This document shows positions 1 through 9,575 of a stretch of DNA of 64,000 bases, in pieces (positions within the stretch are counted from its first letter, which is position 1; every line of letters starts with the position of its first letter). A program made the position numbers and the translations under genes. Below the pieces are notes generated by a model. It saw nothing but the letters and a program-made list of their open reading frames with translations. It ran no database searches and was not told the DNA's origin. The stretch comes from Mycobacterium fragae (GTDB taxonomy: Bacteria > Actinomycetota > Actinomycetes > Mycobacteriales > Mycobacteriaceae). The DNA lies in contig NZ_LQOW01000008.1 of the NCBI RefSeq assembly GCF_002102185.1, positions 62,001 through 126,000 of the forward strand. The letters are read 5' to 3'.

Positions 1-1
1 A

Positions 2-742
2 CGAATCATGGAAAAAGGCGCGGCGACGATGAAGCGGCTGTTCCTCGAGCTCGGCGGCAAGTCGGCCACCATTGTCTTAGAAGACGCCGATTTCGGGCTG
101 GCCTGCGCGATCGGCATCGCGCCATGTATGCACGCCGGGCAGGGCTGTGCCAACCCGACCCGAATGTTGCTGCCGCGGTCTCGCTACGACGAGGGCGTGG
201 CGATCCTCAAGAGCATCTACGAGAACGTCATGCCGGGAGATCCGCAGGATCCGGGAACCTTGTGCGGTCCGGTGATCTCGGACAAGCAGCGCAAGCGGGT
301 GCTGAGCTACATCAACAAGGGAGTCGAAGAGGGCGCCACCGCTCTGGTCGGTGGTCCGGATGCGCCCACCGGTTTCGACAAGGGGTTCTACGTCAGGCCA
401 ACCCTTTTCGTCGACGTCGACAATTCCATGACGATCGCCCAGGAGGAGATCTTCGGCCCAGTGCTGGCTGTCATCCCGTTCAACGATGAGGAAGACGCGA
501 TCCGGATTGCCAACGACAGCGTGTACGGATTGGCCGGAAACGTCATGTCGGGTTCGCTCGAGCATTCGCTGGCGGTGGCGCGGCGGCTGCGAGCCGGCTT
601 CATCGGCGTCAATGGTGGCGCTCCGTACGGCGCCGACACACCGTTCGGCGGATACAAGGCAAGTGGAGTGGGCCGCCAGAACGGTGTGGCCGGATTCGAC
701 CAATACACCGAGATCAAGTCGGTGGGATATCCGACTGGGTGA
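2..742 (+). CDS. Aldehyde dehydrogenase, C-terminal part (cut by window edge)
   Basis: This is the C-terminal half of an NAD(P)-dependent aldehyde dehydrogenase, which oxidises an aldehyde to a carboxylic acid. The frame is open to the left edge, so the N-terminal half lies outside the window. The general-base Glu lies in LELGGKS (codon 47-49) and the nucleophilic Cys in GQGCANP (codon 146-148). The EEIFGPVLAV segment and the C-terminal FGGYKASGVGR region are both present, so the visible part looks intact. The natural aldehyde is unknown; given the neighbours it may serve catabolism of a hydrophobic substrate, which is inference. Confidence 0.93.
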   Translation, partial: RIMEKGAATMKRLFLELGGKSATIVLEDADFGLACAIGIAPCMHAGQGCANPTRMLLPRSRYDEGVAILKSIYENVMPGDPQDPGTLCGPVISDKQRKRVLSYINKGVEEGATALVGGPDAPTGFDKGFYVRPTLFVDVDNSMTIAQEEIFGPVLAVIPFNDEEDAIRIANDSVYGLAGNVMSGSLEHSLAVARRLRAGFIGVNGGAPYGADTPFGGYKASGVGRQNGVAGFDQYTEIKSVGYPTG

Positions 743-821
743 GGGGCTTGCCCGGTTCGTCGGGTTAGCTGCGAGCCGACGGGCGAGGTGAGCCCTGCCG
801 TCGCTCGGCTACGTTGTTCCC

Positions 822-2321
822 GTGACCAAGGCGCAGGTGACGGCTTCCCGTCGGTTGTCGATCCGCTATGCGGCGGGGCTGGCAGGCGCCCACCTGATTG
901 GTATCGCAGACGCTGCCACCATAGTGATACCTCTTCGCGGCCAGATCGTCATCGGGCCGCACGGATACTCGACTGCGAAGAGTGTGGCGACCGTCGCGAT
1001 CATCGTCGTTCTGGGAACCGTCGCCGTCGCGGTGGCCGGCATGCTGAACCTCGCTCCGGTCCTGCGGTGGTTTGTCCGCGGGCAGCAGCCGGATGCTGAT
1101 CAACGGCGGGCGGCGATGGCCCTTTACGGCCGGCAGTCGAGGATCCTGGCGGCGACGTGGGCGGTAAGCGGCGTTGCGTTCCTTCTGCTGAACCTTGATA
1201 GAGCTGTGGCGCTTGTCGTCCCGACCTTGCTGGCGATCGTCTTCGGCGGGACGGCGGCAGCGAGCCTTGGTTTGCTGCTTACCCAATCTTCTCTTCGCCC
1301 GGTTCTACTCGCAGCGACCCAGGGCTCTGAAGGCGTTGTGATGGCCCCACGCGTGCTCACCCGGCTGGTGGGCATGTGGTTGGTGGGCAGCGGGCTGCCA
1401 TGCGCGGCGATCGCGGCGATGGTTGTCATTCGATCAAACGGTTGGATCATTCATAAGGACGTGTCGGTTGAGATGCCCATTCTGGTGGTAACGCTCGCCG
1501 CGGTGCTTATTGGTCTCCCGGCGATGATCCTAACCTCCCGCTCGATTTCGGACCCGGTACGAGAAGTCGTCGACGCGATGGCGCAGGTCGAGCGGGGCCG
1601 GATCGATACGTACGTCGGGGTGTATGAGCGCTCTGAAATCGGGCGTTTGCAAAGCGGATTCAACCGAATGGTTGCCGGTATCGCCGAACGTGACCGGTTG
1701 CGTGATCTGTTCGGTCGTCATGTCGGAGCTGATGTGGCCCGTCGCGCCCTCGAACAGGGCACCTCGCTGTCGGGAGATGTACGGGACGCGGCAATCCTTT
1801 TCATCGACTTGGTAGGTTCGACGACGTTGGCCGCGAGCCGTCCGCCACAAGACGTTGCCGGGGTGTTGAACGACTTCTTCCGAATTGTCGTCAGCGCTGT
1901 CGACGAGCGGAACGGGTTCATCAACAAGTTCCAGGGAGACGCCGCGCTGGCGGTGTTCGGTGCGCCGCTGCCGTCGGACAGTGCGGCATCGGCCGCGTTG
2001 GCCACCGCATGCGACCTGCGCAGCCAGCTGGGCCGGCTAGCGCTGGTCGATTTCGGCATAGGCGTCTCAGCGGGGAAGGTGTTCGCGGGCAACATCGGCG
2101 CCGAAAACCGTTATGAATACACGGTGATCGGTGACCCGGTCAACGAGGCCGCGCGGCTGGCTGATTTCGCCAAAACGTTGGACGGGCGGATCGTGTGCTC
2201 AGCCGCCGCGATTGACCGAGCCGACCCCGACGAGCGCCGGAACTGGGTCGAACATGGTGACATCGTGCTCCGTGGCCGCTCCGAATCCACCCACGTCTGG
2301 ATACCGGTGACCAAGAGCTAA
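822..2321 (+). CDS. Class III adenylate cyclase with membrane anchor and HAMP domain
   Basis: This protein is predicted to make cAMP from ATP at the inner face of the membrane. The N-terminal 240 residues hold about six hydrophobic segments. A HAMP linker follows (about residues 241-292, SISDPVREVVDAM onward), then a class III cyclase domain. All key residues are present: metal-binding Asp329 (FIDLVGST) and Asp373 (FQGDA), adenine-selecting Lys369, and the transition-state pair Asn441 and Arg445 (VNEAARL). The layout matches the Rv1318c-Rv1320c and Rv3645 group of M. tuberculosis. The GTG start at 822 has no strong Shine-Dalgarno, so the exact start is uncertain. The sensed signal is unknown. 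Confidence 0.93.
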   Translation: MTKAQVTASRRLSIRYAAGLAGAHLIGIADAATIVIPLRGQIVIGPHGYSTAKSVATVAIIVVLGTVAVAVAGMLNLAPVLRWFVRGQQPDADQRRAAMALYGRQSRILAATWAVSGVAFLLLNLDRAVALVVPTLLAIVFGGTAAASLGLLLTQSSLRPVLLAATQGSEGVVMAPRVLTRLVGMWLVGSGLPCAAIAAMVVIRSNGWIIHKDVSVEMPILVVTLAAVLIGLPAMILTSRSISDPVREVVDAMAQVERGRIDTYVGVYERSEIGRLQSGFNRMVAGIAERDRLRDLFGRHVGADVARRALEQGTSLSGDVRDAAILFIDLVGSTTLAASRPPQDVAGVLNDFFRIVVSAVDERNGFINKFQGDAALAVFGAPLPSDSAASAALATACDLRSQLGRLALVDFGIGVSAGKVFAGNIGAENRYEYTVIGDPVNEAARLADFAKTLDGRIVCSAAAIDRADPDERRNWVEHGDIVLRGRSESTHVWIPVTKS

Positions 2322-2340
2322 ACGCATATTGGAGCTGGCA

Positions 2341-2729
2341 ATGGTGGAAGTGGACCGGCAGTTTGTCTTTGCCGCGGTCGCGGACGAGCGACGCCGGATT
2401 GCGGACGTGCTCGAGAGTCTCGATGATGCGCAGCTGTCGACGCCGAGCCTGTGTGCCGGTTGGGACATCAAGACCGTGGCAGCGCCTTCCTGACCGGACC
2501 GTGGCCGTTTGGCTTCGTGCCGCTGGGCCGCCTTTGGGGGATTTCTCTACGCAGCACAGACATTGAGCGGTCCTGGGGTAAAGGAGCCGAGATCCGGGGA
2601 CCAGTCGCCGCCTTGATGATGAGCGCCGCCGGCCGTCCGGCTCTGCTTCACACGCTCGAGGGACCCGGATTGCCGCTGTTGCGTGATCGGCTCTCCACGG
2701 CTGAACCGCCCGGGACGCAGAGGCCTTGA
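2341..2729 (+). pseudogene. Decayed maleylpyruvate isomerase / TIGR03083-family gene
   Basis: From the ATG at 2341 (GGAG upstream) the frame reads 50 residues of a TIGR03083-type N-terminal domain, including CAGWDIKTVAA, and stops at 2491-2493. One base is missing near 2485: restoring an A would give VAAHFL, with the family's expected His. The shifted frame then continues to 2729 with IRGPVAALMMSAAGRPALLH and LEGPGLPLLRDRL, which match the C-terminus of this family. Only about 129 codons remain against roughly 200 normally, so a central block also appears to be deleted. Intact members are thiol-dependent or DinB-like isomerases/transferases; this copy should be non-functional. Confidence 0.75.
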
Positions 2730-2825
2730 CCCGATAGCCGGTCCGCAGCCCCCTTTCCCGTATGGCTTACAGTTGTCGAGTCGGTCGGGCGTGATCGTCC
2801 GAGTACTGGTGACACCCGGAGGCAC

Positions 2826-3902
2826 GTGATGTCCATTCCCCGATACCCGGGTGACGTCACTCCTGAATGGCTTTCCGCTGTACTCAGTAGTCATGGCACA
2901 CCGGTGGTGGTGACCGGGGTTGACGTCGCCGCCATCGGCACCGGACAAACCGGGGCCACGTACCGAGTGTCGGCCAGGTATGCGACAGATCCGGGTCGTT
3001 TGCCGGACAACTTCGTGATCAAGCTGCCTGCCCAGGACGACACTGTGCGCGACCGGGTGACCATCGGCTACCGCAGTGAATGCGCCTTCTATGCCGCCGT
3101 CGCCGACCGGGTGCGGGTGCCGACGCCGCACTGCTTCTACTGCGAGATCAGCGATGACGCTCTTGACTATGCGCTGCTGCTGGCCGACCAGGCGCCGGCG
3201 GCGCAGGGTGACCAAATCGCGGGCTGCGGTGAGCAGGAGGCGCGGCTAGCCGTCACAGCCCTAGCCGGCCTGCACGGGCCGAGCTGGTGTGATCCCGTCT
3301 GGCTGGATTTTCCCGGCATCGCCTTCGCGCGACCGGACGAGGCGTCGGCCAAGGGCCTCGGCGAGGTCGCGCGGATGAGCGCCGACATCACGCTGGATAA
3401 GCTCGGCGACCGCATGAGCACCGTCGACCGTGAGACCTTCACCACGGCAATGGGTTTGGTGACGCCATGGCTGCTTGCCGAGCAGGATCGGTTCGCGCTG
3501 CTCCATGGCGACTACCGTCTCGACAACATGCTGTTCTATCCCGACGCGACTCGGGTCACGGTGGTGGATTGGCAGACGCTCGGCGTCGGGCTGCCCGCAC
3601 GGGACCTGGCCTACTTCACCGCGACCAGTCTCCAGCCGGAACTGCGCTCAGCGATCGAGGAAGACCTCGTCGACGAGTACCACCGGGCAGTGCTGAGTTA
3701 CGGCGTGACGGACTACGACCGCGAAACCTGTTGGCGTGATTACCGACTCGGCATGCCGCAAGCATTATTGATCTCGGCGCTGGGATTCGCGTTCGCCACC
3801 GCCACCGACCGCGGCGACGACATGGTGCTGACCATGCTGAGCCGCGGCTGCCGGGCGATCCGTGACGTCGACACCCTCGACCTCTGCCGCGAGCGTGCAT
3901 AA
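2826..3902 (+). CDS. Phosphotransferase-fold protein (APH / ACAD10-like)
   Basis: This 358-residue protein has the aminoglycoside-phosphotransferase/ecdysteroid-kinase fold. The catalytic loop HGDYRLDN (His227, Asp229) and the metal-binding Asp248 in VVDWQTLG are intact, so kinase activity on a small hydroxylated molecule is plausible. In actinobacterial catabolic clusters such proteins often sit beside acyl-CoA dehydrogenases and may phosphorylate hydroxyacyl substrates, as the ACAD10/11 kinase domains do; an acyl-CoA dehydrogenase does follow on the other strand. GTG 2826 and ATG 2829 are alternative starts behind GGAGG at about 2818-2822. Antibiotic resistance is not implied. Confidence 0.82.
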   Translation: MMSIPRYPGDVTPEWLSAVLSSHGTPVVVTGVDVAAIGTGQTGATYRVSARYATDPGRLPDNFVIKLPAQDDTVRDRVTIGYRSECAFYAAVADRVRVPTPHCFYCEISDDALDYALLLADQAPAAQGDQIAGCGEQEARLAVTALAGLHGPSWCDPVWLDFPGIAFARPDEASAKGLGEVARMSADITLDKLGDRMSTVDRETFTTAMGLVTPWLLAEQDRFALLHGDYRLDNMLFYPDATRVTVVDWQTLGVGLPARDLAYFTATSLQPELRSAIEEDLVDEYHRAVLSYGVTDYDRETCWRDYRLGMPQALLISALGFAFATATDRGDDMVLTMLSRGCRAIRDVDTLDLCRERA

Positions 3903-3954
3903 AATGCCAGCGTCATCGGCTGTCGGCGTACAGACACGCACGCTCGCCACAGTG

Positions 3955-5121
3955 TTAGTGCCGACGTTGCTCCGCTTTGACCAGATTCGACCCGACGATC
4001 AGGCGCTGAATCTCGCTGGTGCCTTCGTAGAGCCGCAGCAGCCGAACGTCACGATAGATCCGCTCCACCGGCACCTCGCGCATGTAGCCACTGCCGCCAT
4101 GAATCTGCACAGCGAGATCGGCGACCTTGCCGGCCATCTCGGTGCAGAACAGCTTCGCCGCCGACGGCGCGATTCTGCGGTCCTCATCGGTGAGCCATAG
4201 CCGAGCGGCCTCACGAACCAGGGCCCGCCCGGCCATCACCCCGGTCTGCTGATCGGCGAGCATCGCCTGCACCAACTGAAAATTACCGATCGGCGTTCCG
4301 CCCTGCGTGGCGGTGGCGGCATAGGTTACCGACTCGTCGAGTGCACGCTGCGCGGTTCCCACCGCGAGTGCGGCGATATGGATCCGACCGCGCGCCAGTG
4401 AAGTCATCGCCGCTCGATAGCCGATGTCTTCACTGCCGCCGATCAGCGCGCCGGCCGGCATGCGGACGTCGGTGAAACTGACGTCGGCGGTCCATGCGCC
4501 TTCTTGGCCCATCTTGGCGTCCTTGGCCCCGACCTCGACGCCCGCGGTGTCCGCCGGAACCAGGAATACGGCGATGCCGGGACCCGCGTCGTCAGCTGGC
4601 CGGGTGCGCGCGAAGACCACGAACAGATCGGCAACCGGCGCGTTGGTGATAAAGCGCTTCTCCCCAGAGATCACCCAATCGCCTTGGTCGCGAACCGCTT
4701 TGGTGCGCAATCCCGACGGGTTCGATCCGGCGCCGGCCTCGGTCAATGCGAAGGAAGCGACTACGTCTCCAACGGCCATCGCTTCCAGCCAACGAGCCTT
4801 CTGCTCGTCAGTGCCGAATCCGACCAACACCTGACCGGCGATGCCGTTGTTGGTGCCGAACATCGAGCGCAGCGCCAGCGAGGTATAGCCCAATTCCATT
4901 GCCAGCTCGACATCTTGAGCCAAGTTCAGACCGAGCCCACCCCACTCCTGCGGAATGGCGTAGCCGAATAATCCCATCTTCTTGGCCTGGTCCCGAAGAT
5001 CATCCGGAACTCGGTCCTGGTCCAGAATCTCCTGTTCCCGCGGCATGACTGCGGTGCGGACGAACTGGCGGGTCTGAGCGAGGATGTGCTGGAAATCGTC
5101 GTCGTCGACCGCGGTGGTCAC
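3955..5121 (-). CDS. Acyl-CoA dehydrogenase (FadE type)
   Basis: This FAD enzyme introduces the alpha-beta double bond into an acyl-CoA. It has 388 residues, a normal family length. It shows the FAD/substrate motif FALTEAGAGS, the GEKRFITNA segment, and the C-terminal IHGGSGYMREVPVERIYRD and YEGTSEIQ with the catalytic Glu. The frame extends upstream to 5163, but the GTG at 5121 follows a good GAAGGAGCG site and gives the usual N-terminus, so that start is chosen. The gene diverges from the 5217 operon, and the two may share a control region. Confidence 0.93.
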   Translation of the reverse strand: MTTAVDDDDFQHILAQTRQFVRTAVMPREQEILDQDRVPDDLRDQAKKMGLFGYAIPQEWGGLGLNLAQDVELAMELGYTSLALRSMFGTNNGIAGQVLVGFGTDEQKARWLEAMAVGDVVASFALTEAGAGSNPSGLRTKAVRDQGDWVISGEKRFITNAPVADLFVVFARTRPADDAGPGIAVFLVPADTAGVEVGAKDAKMGQEGAWTADVSFTDVRMPAGALIGGSEDIGYRAAMTSLARGRIHIAALAVGTAQRALDESVTYAATATQGGTPIGNFQLVQAMLADQQTGVMAGRALVREAARLWLTDEDRRIAPSAAKLFCTEMAGKVADLAVQIHGGSGYMREVPVERIYRDVRLLRLYEGTSEIQRLIVGSNLVKAEQRRH

Positions 5122-5216
5122 TGATCCACGCTCCTTCCGGCCCGGGCTGCAGAGGCCGATCATATATGAAATAGGATGTCTGAAATCGAGGAGGTCGACG
5201 CGAGGATGGTGATCAG

Positions 5217-5957
5217 GTGTCGTTGCTGGACGGTCAGACCGCTGTCGTCACTGGCGGTGCGCAGGGACTCGGTTTCGCTATAGCGGAGCGATTCGTTGCC
5301 GAGGGCGCGCGGGTGGTACTCGGTGACGTCAATCTCGAGGCGACCGAGGTCGCTGCGAAACGGCTCGGCGGCGACGACATCGCCTTGGCGGTGCGCTGCG
5401 ATGTCACGGCCGCGGCCGACCTCGATGGCCTCGTCGGGACCGCCGTCGAGCGGTTCGGTGGTCTGGACATCATGGTCAACAACGCCGGCATCACCCGCGA
5501 CGCGACCATGCGCAAGATGACCGAAGAGCAGTTCGACCAAGTGATCGCCGTGCATCTGAAGGGCACCTGGAACGGCACCCGCAAGGCGGCGGCGATCATG
5601 CGCGAGAACAAACGCGGCGCGATCGTGAACATGTCATCGCTATCGGGCAAGGTCGGTTTGGTCGGTCAGACAAACTACTCGGCGGCCAAGGCCGGGATCA
5701 TCGGCATGACCAAGGCCGCCGCCAAGGAACTCGCTCACCTCGGCGTTCGGGTGAATGCAATAGCGCCCGGCTTGATCCGCTCCGCCATGACAGAGGCCAT
5801 GCCGCAACGCATCTGGGACGAAAAGGTAGCCGAGGTGCCGATGGGCCGAGCCGGGGAACCGGCCGAGGTCGCCAACGTCGCGTTGTTCCTGGCTTCCGAT
5901 TTGTCTTCCTATATGACCGGGACGGTGCTCGAGGTGACCGGCGGGAGGTTCATGTGA
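5217..5957 (+). CDS. SDR oxidoreductase, FabG-like
   Basis: This is a 246-residue classical short-chain dehydrogenase, likely interconverting a 3-hydroxyacyl-CoA and a 3-oxoacyl-CoA with NAD(P). The cofactor loop is GGAQGLG, the NNAG motif is present, and the catalytic Ser (NMSSLSG) and YxxxK (YSAAK) are intact. It opens a five-gene rightward operon. Its stop overlaps the thiolase start by four bases (GTGA), which fits consecutive beta-oxidation steps: hydroxyacyl dehydrogenation, then thiolysis. The start is GTG at 5217. Confidence 0.92.
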   Translation: MSLLDGQTAVVTGGAQGLGFAIAERFVAEGARVVLGDVNLEATEVAAKRLGGDDIALAVRCDVTAAADLDGLVGTAVERFGGLDIMVNNAGITRDATMRKMTEEQFDQVIAVHLKGTWNGTRKAAAIMRENKRGAIVNMSSLSGKVGLVGQTNYSAAKAGIIGMTKAAAKELAHLGVRVNAIAPGLIRSAMTEAMPQRIWDEKVAEVPMGRAGEPAEVANVALFLASDLSSYMTGTVLEVTGGRFM

Positions 5958-7177
5958 GCACGCGCGAGGCCGTGATCTGTGAGCCCGTGCGAACGCCGAT
6001 CGGGCGCTATGGCGGAATGTTCAAGTCGCAGACCGCCGTCGACCTCGGCGTCGCTGCACTCAAAGGACTACTGGATCGGACTGGTATACCGAAAGAATCG
6101 GTGCAGGACGTCATTCTGGGGCACTGCTATCCCAGCAGTGAGGCGCCCGCAATCGGGCGCGTGGTCGCTCTGGACTCCGGTCTGCCGGTCACGGTTCCCG
6201 GTATGCAGATCGACCGCCGTTGCGGATCAGGTTTGCAGGCGGTCATCCAAGCGATTCTGCAAGTCGCCAGCGGCGACAGCGATCTCGTCGTCGCCGGCGG
6301 CACTGAGAGCATGAGCAACGTCGCCTTCTATTCCACCGACATGCGCTGGGGCGGTGCCCGCACCGGTGTGCGGGTGCACGACGGGCTGGCCCGCGGACGT
6401 ACCACCGCCGGCGGTCGCCACTACCCGGTGCCCGGCGGGATGTTGGAGACCGCGGAGAATCTGCGACGGCGATACAACATTTCGCGCGACGAGCAGGACG
6501 AACTCGCGGTGACATCACACCAGCGCGCGGTCGCGGCGCAGAAGGACGGCATCCTGGCCGAGGAAATCATTCCGGTTGTGGTGCGTACCCGCCGCGGCGA
6601 GGAGCGGATCGACACCGACGAACATCCGCGTGCCGACACGACAATGGAATCGTTGGGCAAGCTCAAACCCGTTCTGCTGGCCAACGACCCAGACGCCACA
6701 GTAACGGCAGGCAACGCCAGTGGACAAAACGACGCCGCATCGATGTGTGTGGTGACGACGCGGGAAAAAGCCGACGCACTGGGACTGAGCCCACTGGTCC
6801 GGCTGGTGTCATGGGGCGTCGCGGCGGTACCGCCGGACGTCATGGGGATCGGTCCGGTGCCCGCGACCGAGATCGCACTGGCCAAAGCCGGGCTGCAATT
6901 GAGCGATATCGACCTCATCGAACTCAACGAGGCATTCGCCGCGCAAGTCCTCGCCGTGATGCGGGAGTGGGGGTTTGGCGCCGCCGACCGGGAGCGGACG
7001 AACGTACACGGCTCAGGAATCTCGCTTGGTCATCCGGTCGGCGCGACCGGCGGCAGGATGCTGGCCACCTTGGCGCGCGAGCTCAATCGCCGCGGGGGGC
7101 GCTACGGGCTGGAAACCATGTGCATCGGCGGCGGACAAGGCCTTGCCGCGGTCTTCGAGCGGGTCGACTCCCAGTGA
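5954..7177 (+). CDS. Acetyl-CoA acyltransferase (thiolase, FadA type)
   Basis: This 407-residue degradative thiolase cleaves a 3-oxoacyl-CoA with CoA to release acetyl-CoA or propionyl-CoA. The acyl-accepting Cys is Cys90 in DRRCGSGLQ. The second-half motifs are complete: NEAFAAQ, the His in [10 protein letters not shown], and the C-terminal general-acid Cys in MCIGGGQG. All catalytic residues are therefore present, in contrast to the thiolase-like protein at 31900-33045. It is translationally coupled to the SDR upstream and to the CoA-transferase downstream. Confidence 0.94.
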   Translation: MSTREAVICEPVRTPIGRYGGMFKSQTAVDLGVAALKGLLDRTGIPKESVQDVILGHCYPSSEAPAIGRVVALDSGLPVTVPGMQIDRRCGSGLQAVIQAILQVASGDSDLVVAGGTESMSNVAFYSTDMRWGGARTGVRVHDGLARGRTTAGGRHYPVPGGMLETAENLRRRYNISRDEQDELAVTSHQRAVAAQKDGILAEEIIPVVVRTRRGEERIDTDEHPRADTTMESLGKLKPVLLANDPDATVTAGNASGQNDAASMCVVTTREKADALGLSPLVRLVSWGVAAVPPDVMGIGPVPATEIALAKAGLQLSDIDLIELNEAFAAQVLAVMREWGFGAADRERTNVHGSGISLGHPVGATGGRMLATLARELNRRGGRYGLETMCIGGGQGLAAVFERVDSQ

Positions 7178-8367
7178 ACATGCCCTTGGCCGATGTCACC
7201 GTCATCGAAGTTTCCAGCTTCGTCGCGGCACCCCTGTGCGGGATGACCTTGAGCCAACTCGGCGCCGAGGTGATACGTGTCGATCCCATCGGCGGCGCGT
7301 CCGACGTTCGTCGCTGGCCCCTGGCGGCGAGCGGTACGTCGATTTACTGGACCGGTCTGAACAAGGGAAAGCGTTCGGCCACCATCGATTTGCGCTCAAC
7401 CGAAGGGCAGGACCTGGTGCGGCGGCTGATCGTCGAGGGTGACGGCATCGTGGTGACCAACGCCGCGGGCTTGTCCTGGCTGTCGTATGAGCAGCTCGCC
7501 GCGCTACGCGGCGATGTCATCCATGTTCAGCTGCTCGGCCGCGGCGATGGGTCCACCGGGGTGGATTACACGGTCAACGCGGCAACGGGATTCCCGATGG
7601 TTACCGGTCCCGCGAACCATGCCGGCCCGATCAACCATGTGCTGCCGGCCTGGGATGTCTGCTGCGGCCTCTACGCGGCGCTGGCCGTGGTCGCCGCGAT
7701 GCGACGACGCGACCGGTCCGCCGCGGGCGCCCACATCAGCATCGCGCTCGAGGATGTCGCGCTGGCCACCGCGGGCAACCTGGGTTGGCTGACCGAGCCT
7801 CAGGTGAACGGCACCGAACGCCAACGCCTCGGCAATGCGATCTATGGCCAGTACGGTCAAGACTTCACCAGCCGCGACGGCGTCTCGTTCATGGTCGTCA
7901 CGCTGACGTCGCGCCACTTCCGCGACCTGGTCGAGGTGACGGGTACCGGCGCGGCGGTCTCGGCGCTCGCCGAGTCACTCGGCGCGGACTTCAGCGACGA
8001 GGGCGACCGCTACCGATACCGCGACGTGCTGAGCGGGTTATTCGCGACATGGTTCGCCGAGCACATTGCCGAGGAGATCACTCAAGCGCTGTCCGCCACC
8101 ACCGTGTTGTTCGAGCGCTATCGGACCTTCGCACAGGCCGCCGAAGATGAACGGGTGACGGCGAATCCACTGTTCTCATCGTTGCACCAAGACGGACTTG
8201 GTGACTACCTCGCGCCGGGGCTGCCGACGGTTTTCGACGGCACGCATCCCGCGGCTAAGCCCGCACCCATGCTGGGCGGTGACACCGCCGACGTGCTCAT
8301 GGATCGCCTGGGGCTGACTGCTAGCGACATCGAGCGGCTGACAAGCGCGAAGACGATTGCCGGTTAA
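7174..8367 (+). CDS. Class III CoA-transferase / acyl-CoA racemase family
   Basis: This family III enzyme moves CoA between carboxylates, or epimerises 2-methylacyl-CoA in the racemase branch. It has the N-terminal LSQLGAEVIRVDPIGG motif, the NKGKRSATIDL segment, and the likely catalytic Asp in VLPAWDVCCGLYAAL. The LPAWD sequence resembles the racemase-like subgroup (family knowledge). GTG at 7174 overlaps the thiolase stop and ATG at 7180 is an alternative; the frame runs open far upstream, but that part is thiolase shadow. It sits between a thiolase and an acyl-CoA dehydrogenase, suggesting activation or stereochemical adjustment of a branched acid. Confidence 0.88.
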   Translation: MNMPLADVTVIEVSSFVAAPLCGMTLSQLGAEVIRVDPIGGASDVRRWPLAASGTSIYWTGLNKGKRSATIDLRSTEGQDLVRRLIVEGDGIVVTNAAGLSWLSYEQLAALRGDVIHVQLLGRGDGSTGVDYTVNAATGFPMVTGPANHAGPINHVLPAWDVCCGLYAALAVVAAMRRRDRSAAGAHISIALEDVALATAGNLGWLTEPQVNGTERQRLGNAIYGQYGQDFTSRDGVSFMVVTLTSRHFRDLVEVTGTGAAVSALAESLGADFSDEGDRYRYRDVLSGLFATWFAEHIAEEITQALSATTVLFERYRTFAQAAEDERVTANPLFSSLHQDGLGDYLAPGLPTVFDGTHPAAKPAPMLGGDTADVLMDRLGLTASDIERLTSAKTIAG

Positions 8368-8379
8368 GAGAGGTAGGCA

Positions 8380-9573
8380 ATGACCAAGCTCGCCCAGACA
8401 GTTGATCTGACCGAATTCCAGACCGAGATCATCGCCACAGTGCGCCAATTCGTCGAGAAGGAGATCATTCCCAGCGCACCCGAACTCGAACGGACGGACA
8501 CTTATCCGCAGGCCATCGTGGACCAGATGCGGGAGATGGGCCTCTTCGGTCTGATGATTCCGCAAGAATACGGCGGCCTGGGCGAGTCGCTGCTGACCTA
8601 TGCGCTGTGCGTCGAAGAGCTGGCCCGCGGCTGGATGAGCATTTCGGGAGTACTCAATACCCACTTCATCGTCGCCTACATGTTGCGCCAGCACGGCACC
8701 GATGCGCAAAAGCAGAACCTGTTGCCACGCATGGCAACCGGCGAAGTTCGCGGTGCCTTCTCGATGTCCGAGCCGGAGTTGGGCTCCGACGTCGCCGCGA
8801 TCCGCACCCGGGCGACGCGCAACCCCGACGGCACCTACACCATCACCGGCCAGAAGATGTGGTTGACCAACGGCGGTAGTTCTACCTTGGTGGCGGTGCT
8901 GGTACGCACCGACGAGGGAGCAGAAACACCACACCGCAATCTGACCGCATTCCTCATCGAGAAACCGACCGGCTTCGGCGAGGTAGCACCAGGCCTGGTG
9001 ATACCCGGCAAGCTCGACAAATTGGGCTACAAGGGAATTGACACCACCGAGTTCATCTTCGACGGGTATGTGGCAGGCGCCGACGACATCCTCGGAGGTG
9101 TGCCCGGACAGGGTTTCTTCCAGATGATGGACGGCATCGAAGTCGGCCGGGTCAACGTCTCGGCAAGAGCTTGTGGTGTCGCCATCCGCGCGTTCGAGCT
9201 AGCGGCACGCTATGCCCAGCAGCGCCACACCTTCGGCAAGCCGATAGCCGAACACCAGGCCATCGCGTTCCAGCTCGCCGAGATGGCGACCAAAGTCGAA
9301 GCAGCGCATCTGATGATGGTCAACGCCGCAAGGTTGAAGGATTCCGGCGAGCGGAACGACCTCGCCGCGGGCATGGCCAAATACCTTGCCAGCGAATTCT
9401 GTTCGGAGGTCACCCAGCAGAGTTTCCGCATCCACGGCGGCTACGGCTACTCCAAGGAGTATGAGATCGAGCGGCTGATGCGCGATGCCCCGTTCCTGCT
9501 CATCGGTGAGGGAACGAGCGAAATCCAGAAGTCCATCATCAGCAAGCGGCTGCTCGCCGAGTATCGGATTTGA
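8380..9573 (+). CDS. Acyl-CoA dehydrogenase (FadE type)
   Basis: This 397-residue acyl-CoA dehydrogenase has FSMSEPELGSDVAAI for FAD and substrate contact, GQKMWLTNGG, RHTFGKPIAEHQAI, IHGGYGYSKEYEIERLMRD, and the catalytic Glu in GEGTSEIQ. Everything expected for an active homotetrameric enzyme is visible. A Shine-Dalgarno (GAGAGG) lies just before the ATG. It is the fourth gene of the 5217-10265 operon. Confidence 0.94.
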   Translation: MTKLAQTVDLTEFQTEIIATVRQFVEKEIIPSAPELERTDTYPQAIVDQMREMGLFGLMIPQEYGGLGESLLTYALCVEELARGWMSISGVLNTHFIVAYMLRQHGTDAQKQNLLPRMATGEVRGAFSMSEPELGSDVAAIRTRATRNPDGTYTITGQKMWLTNGGSSTLVAVLVRTDEGAETPHRNLTAFLIEKPTGFGEVAPGLVIPGKLDKLGYKGIDTTEFIFDGYVAGADDILGGVPGQGFFQMMDGIEVGRVNVSARACGVAIRAFELAARYAQQRHTFGKPIAEHQAIAFQLAEMATKVEAAHLMMVNAARLKDSGERNDLAAGMAKYLASEFCSEVTQQSFRIHGGYGYSKEYEIERLMRDAPFLLIGEGTSEIQKSIISKRLLAEYRI

Positions 9574-9575
9574 CT

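Noticed and set aside
2826..3902. Aminoglycoside resistance kinase
   Set aside because: The APH fold is present, but the sequence resembles the ACAD10/ecdysteroid-kinase-like proteins of catabolic clusters more than known resistance enzymes.
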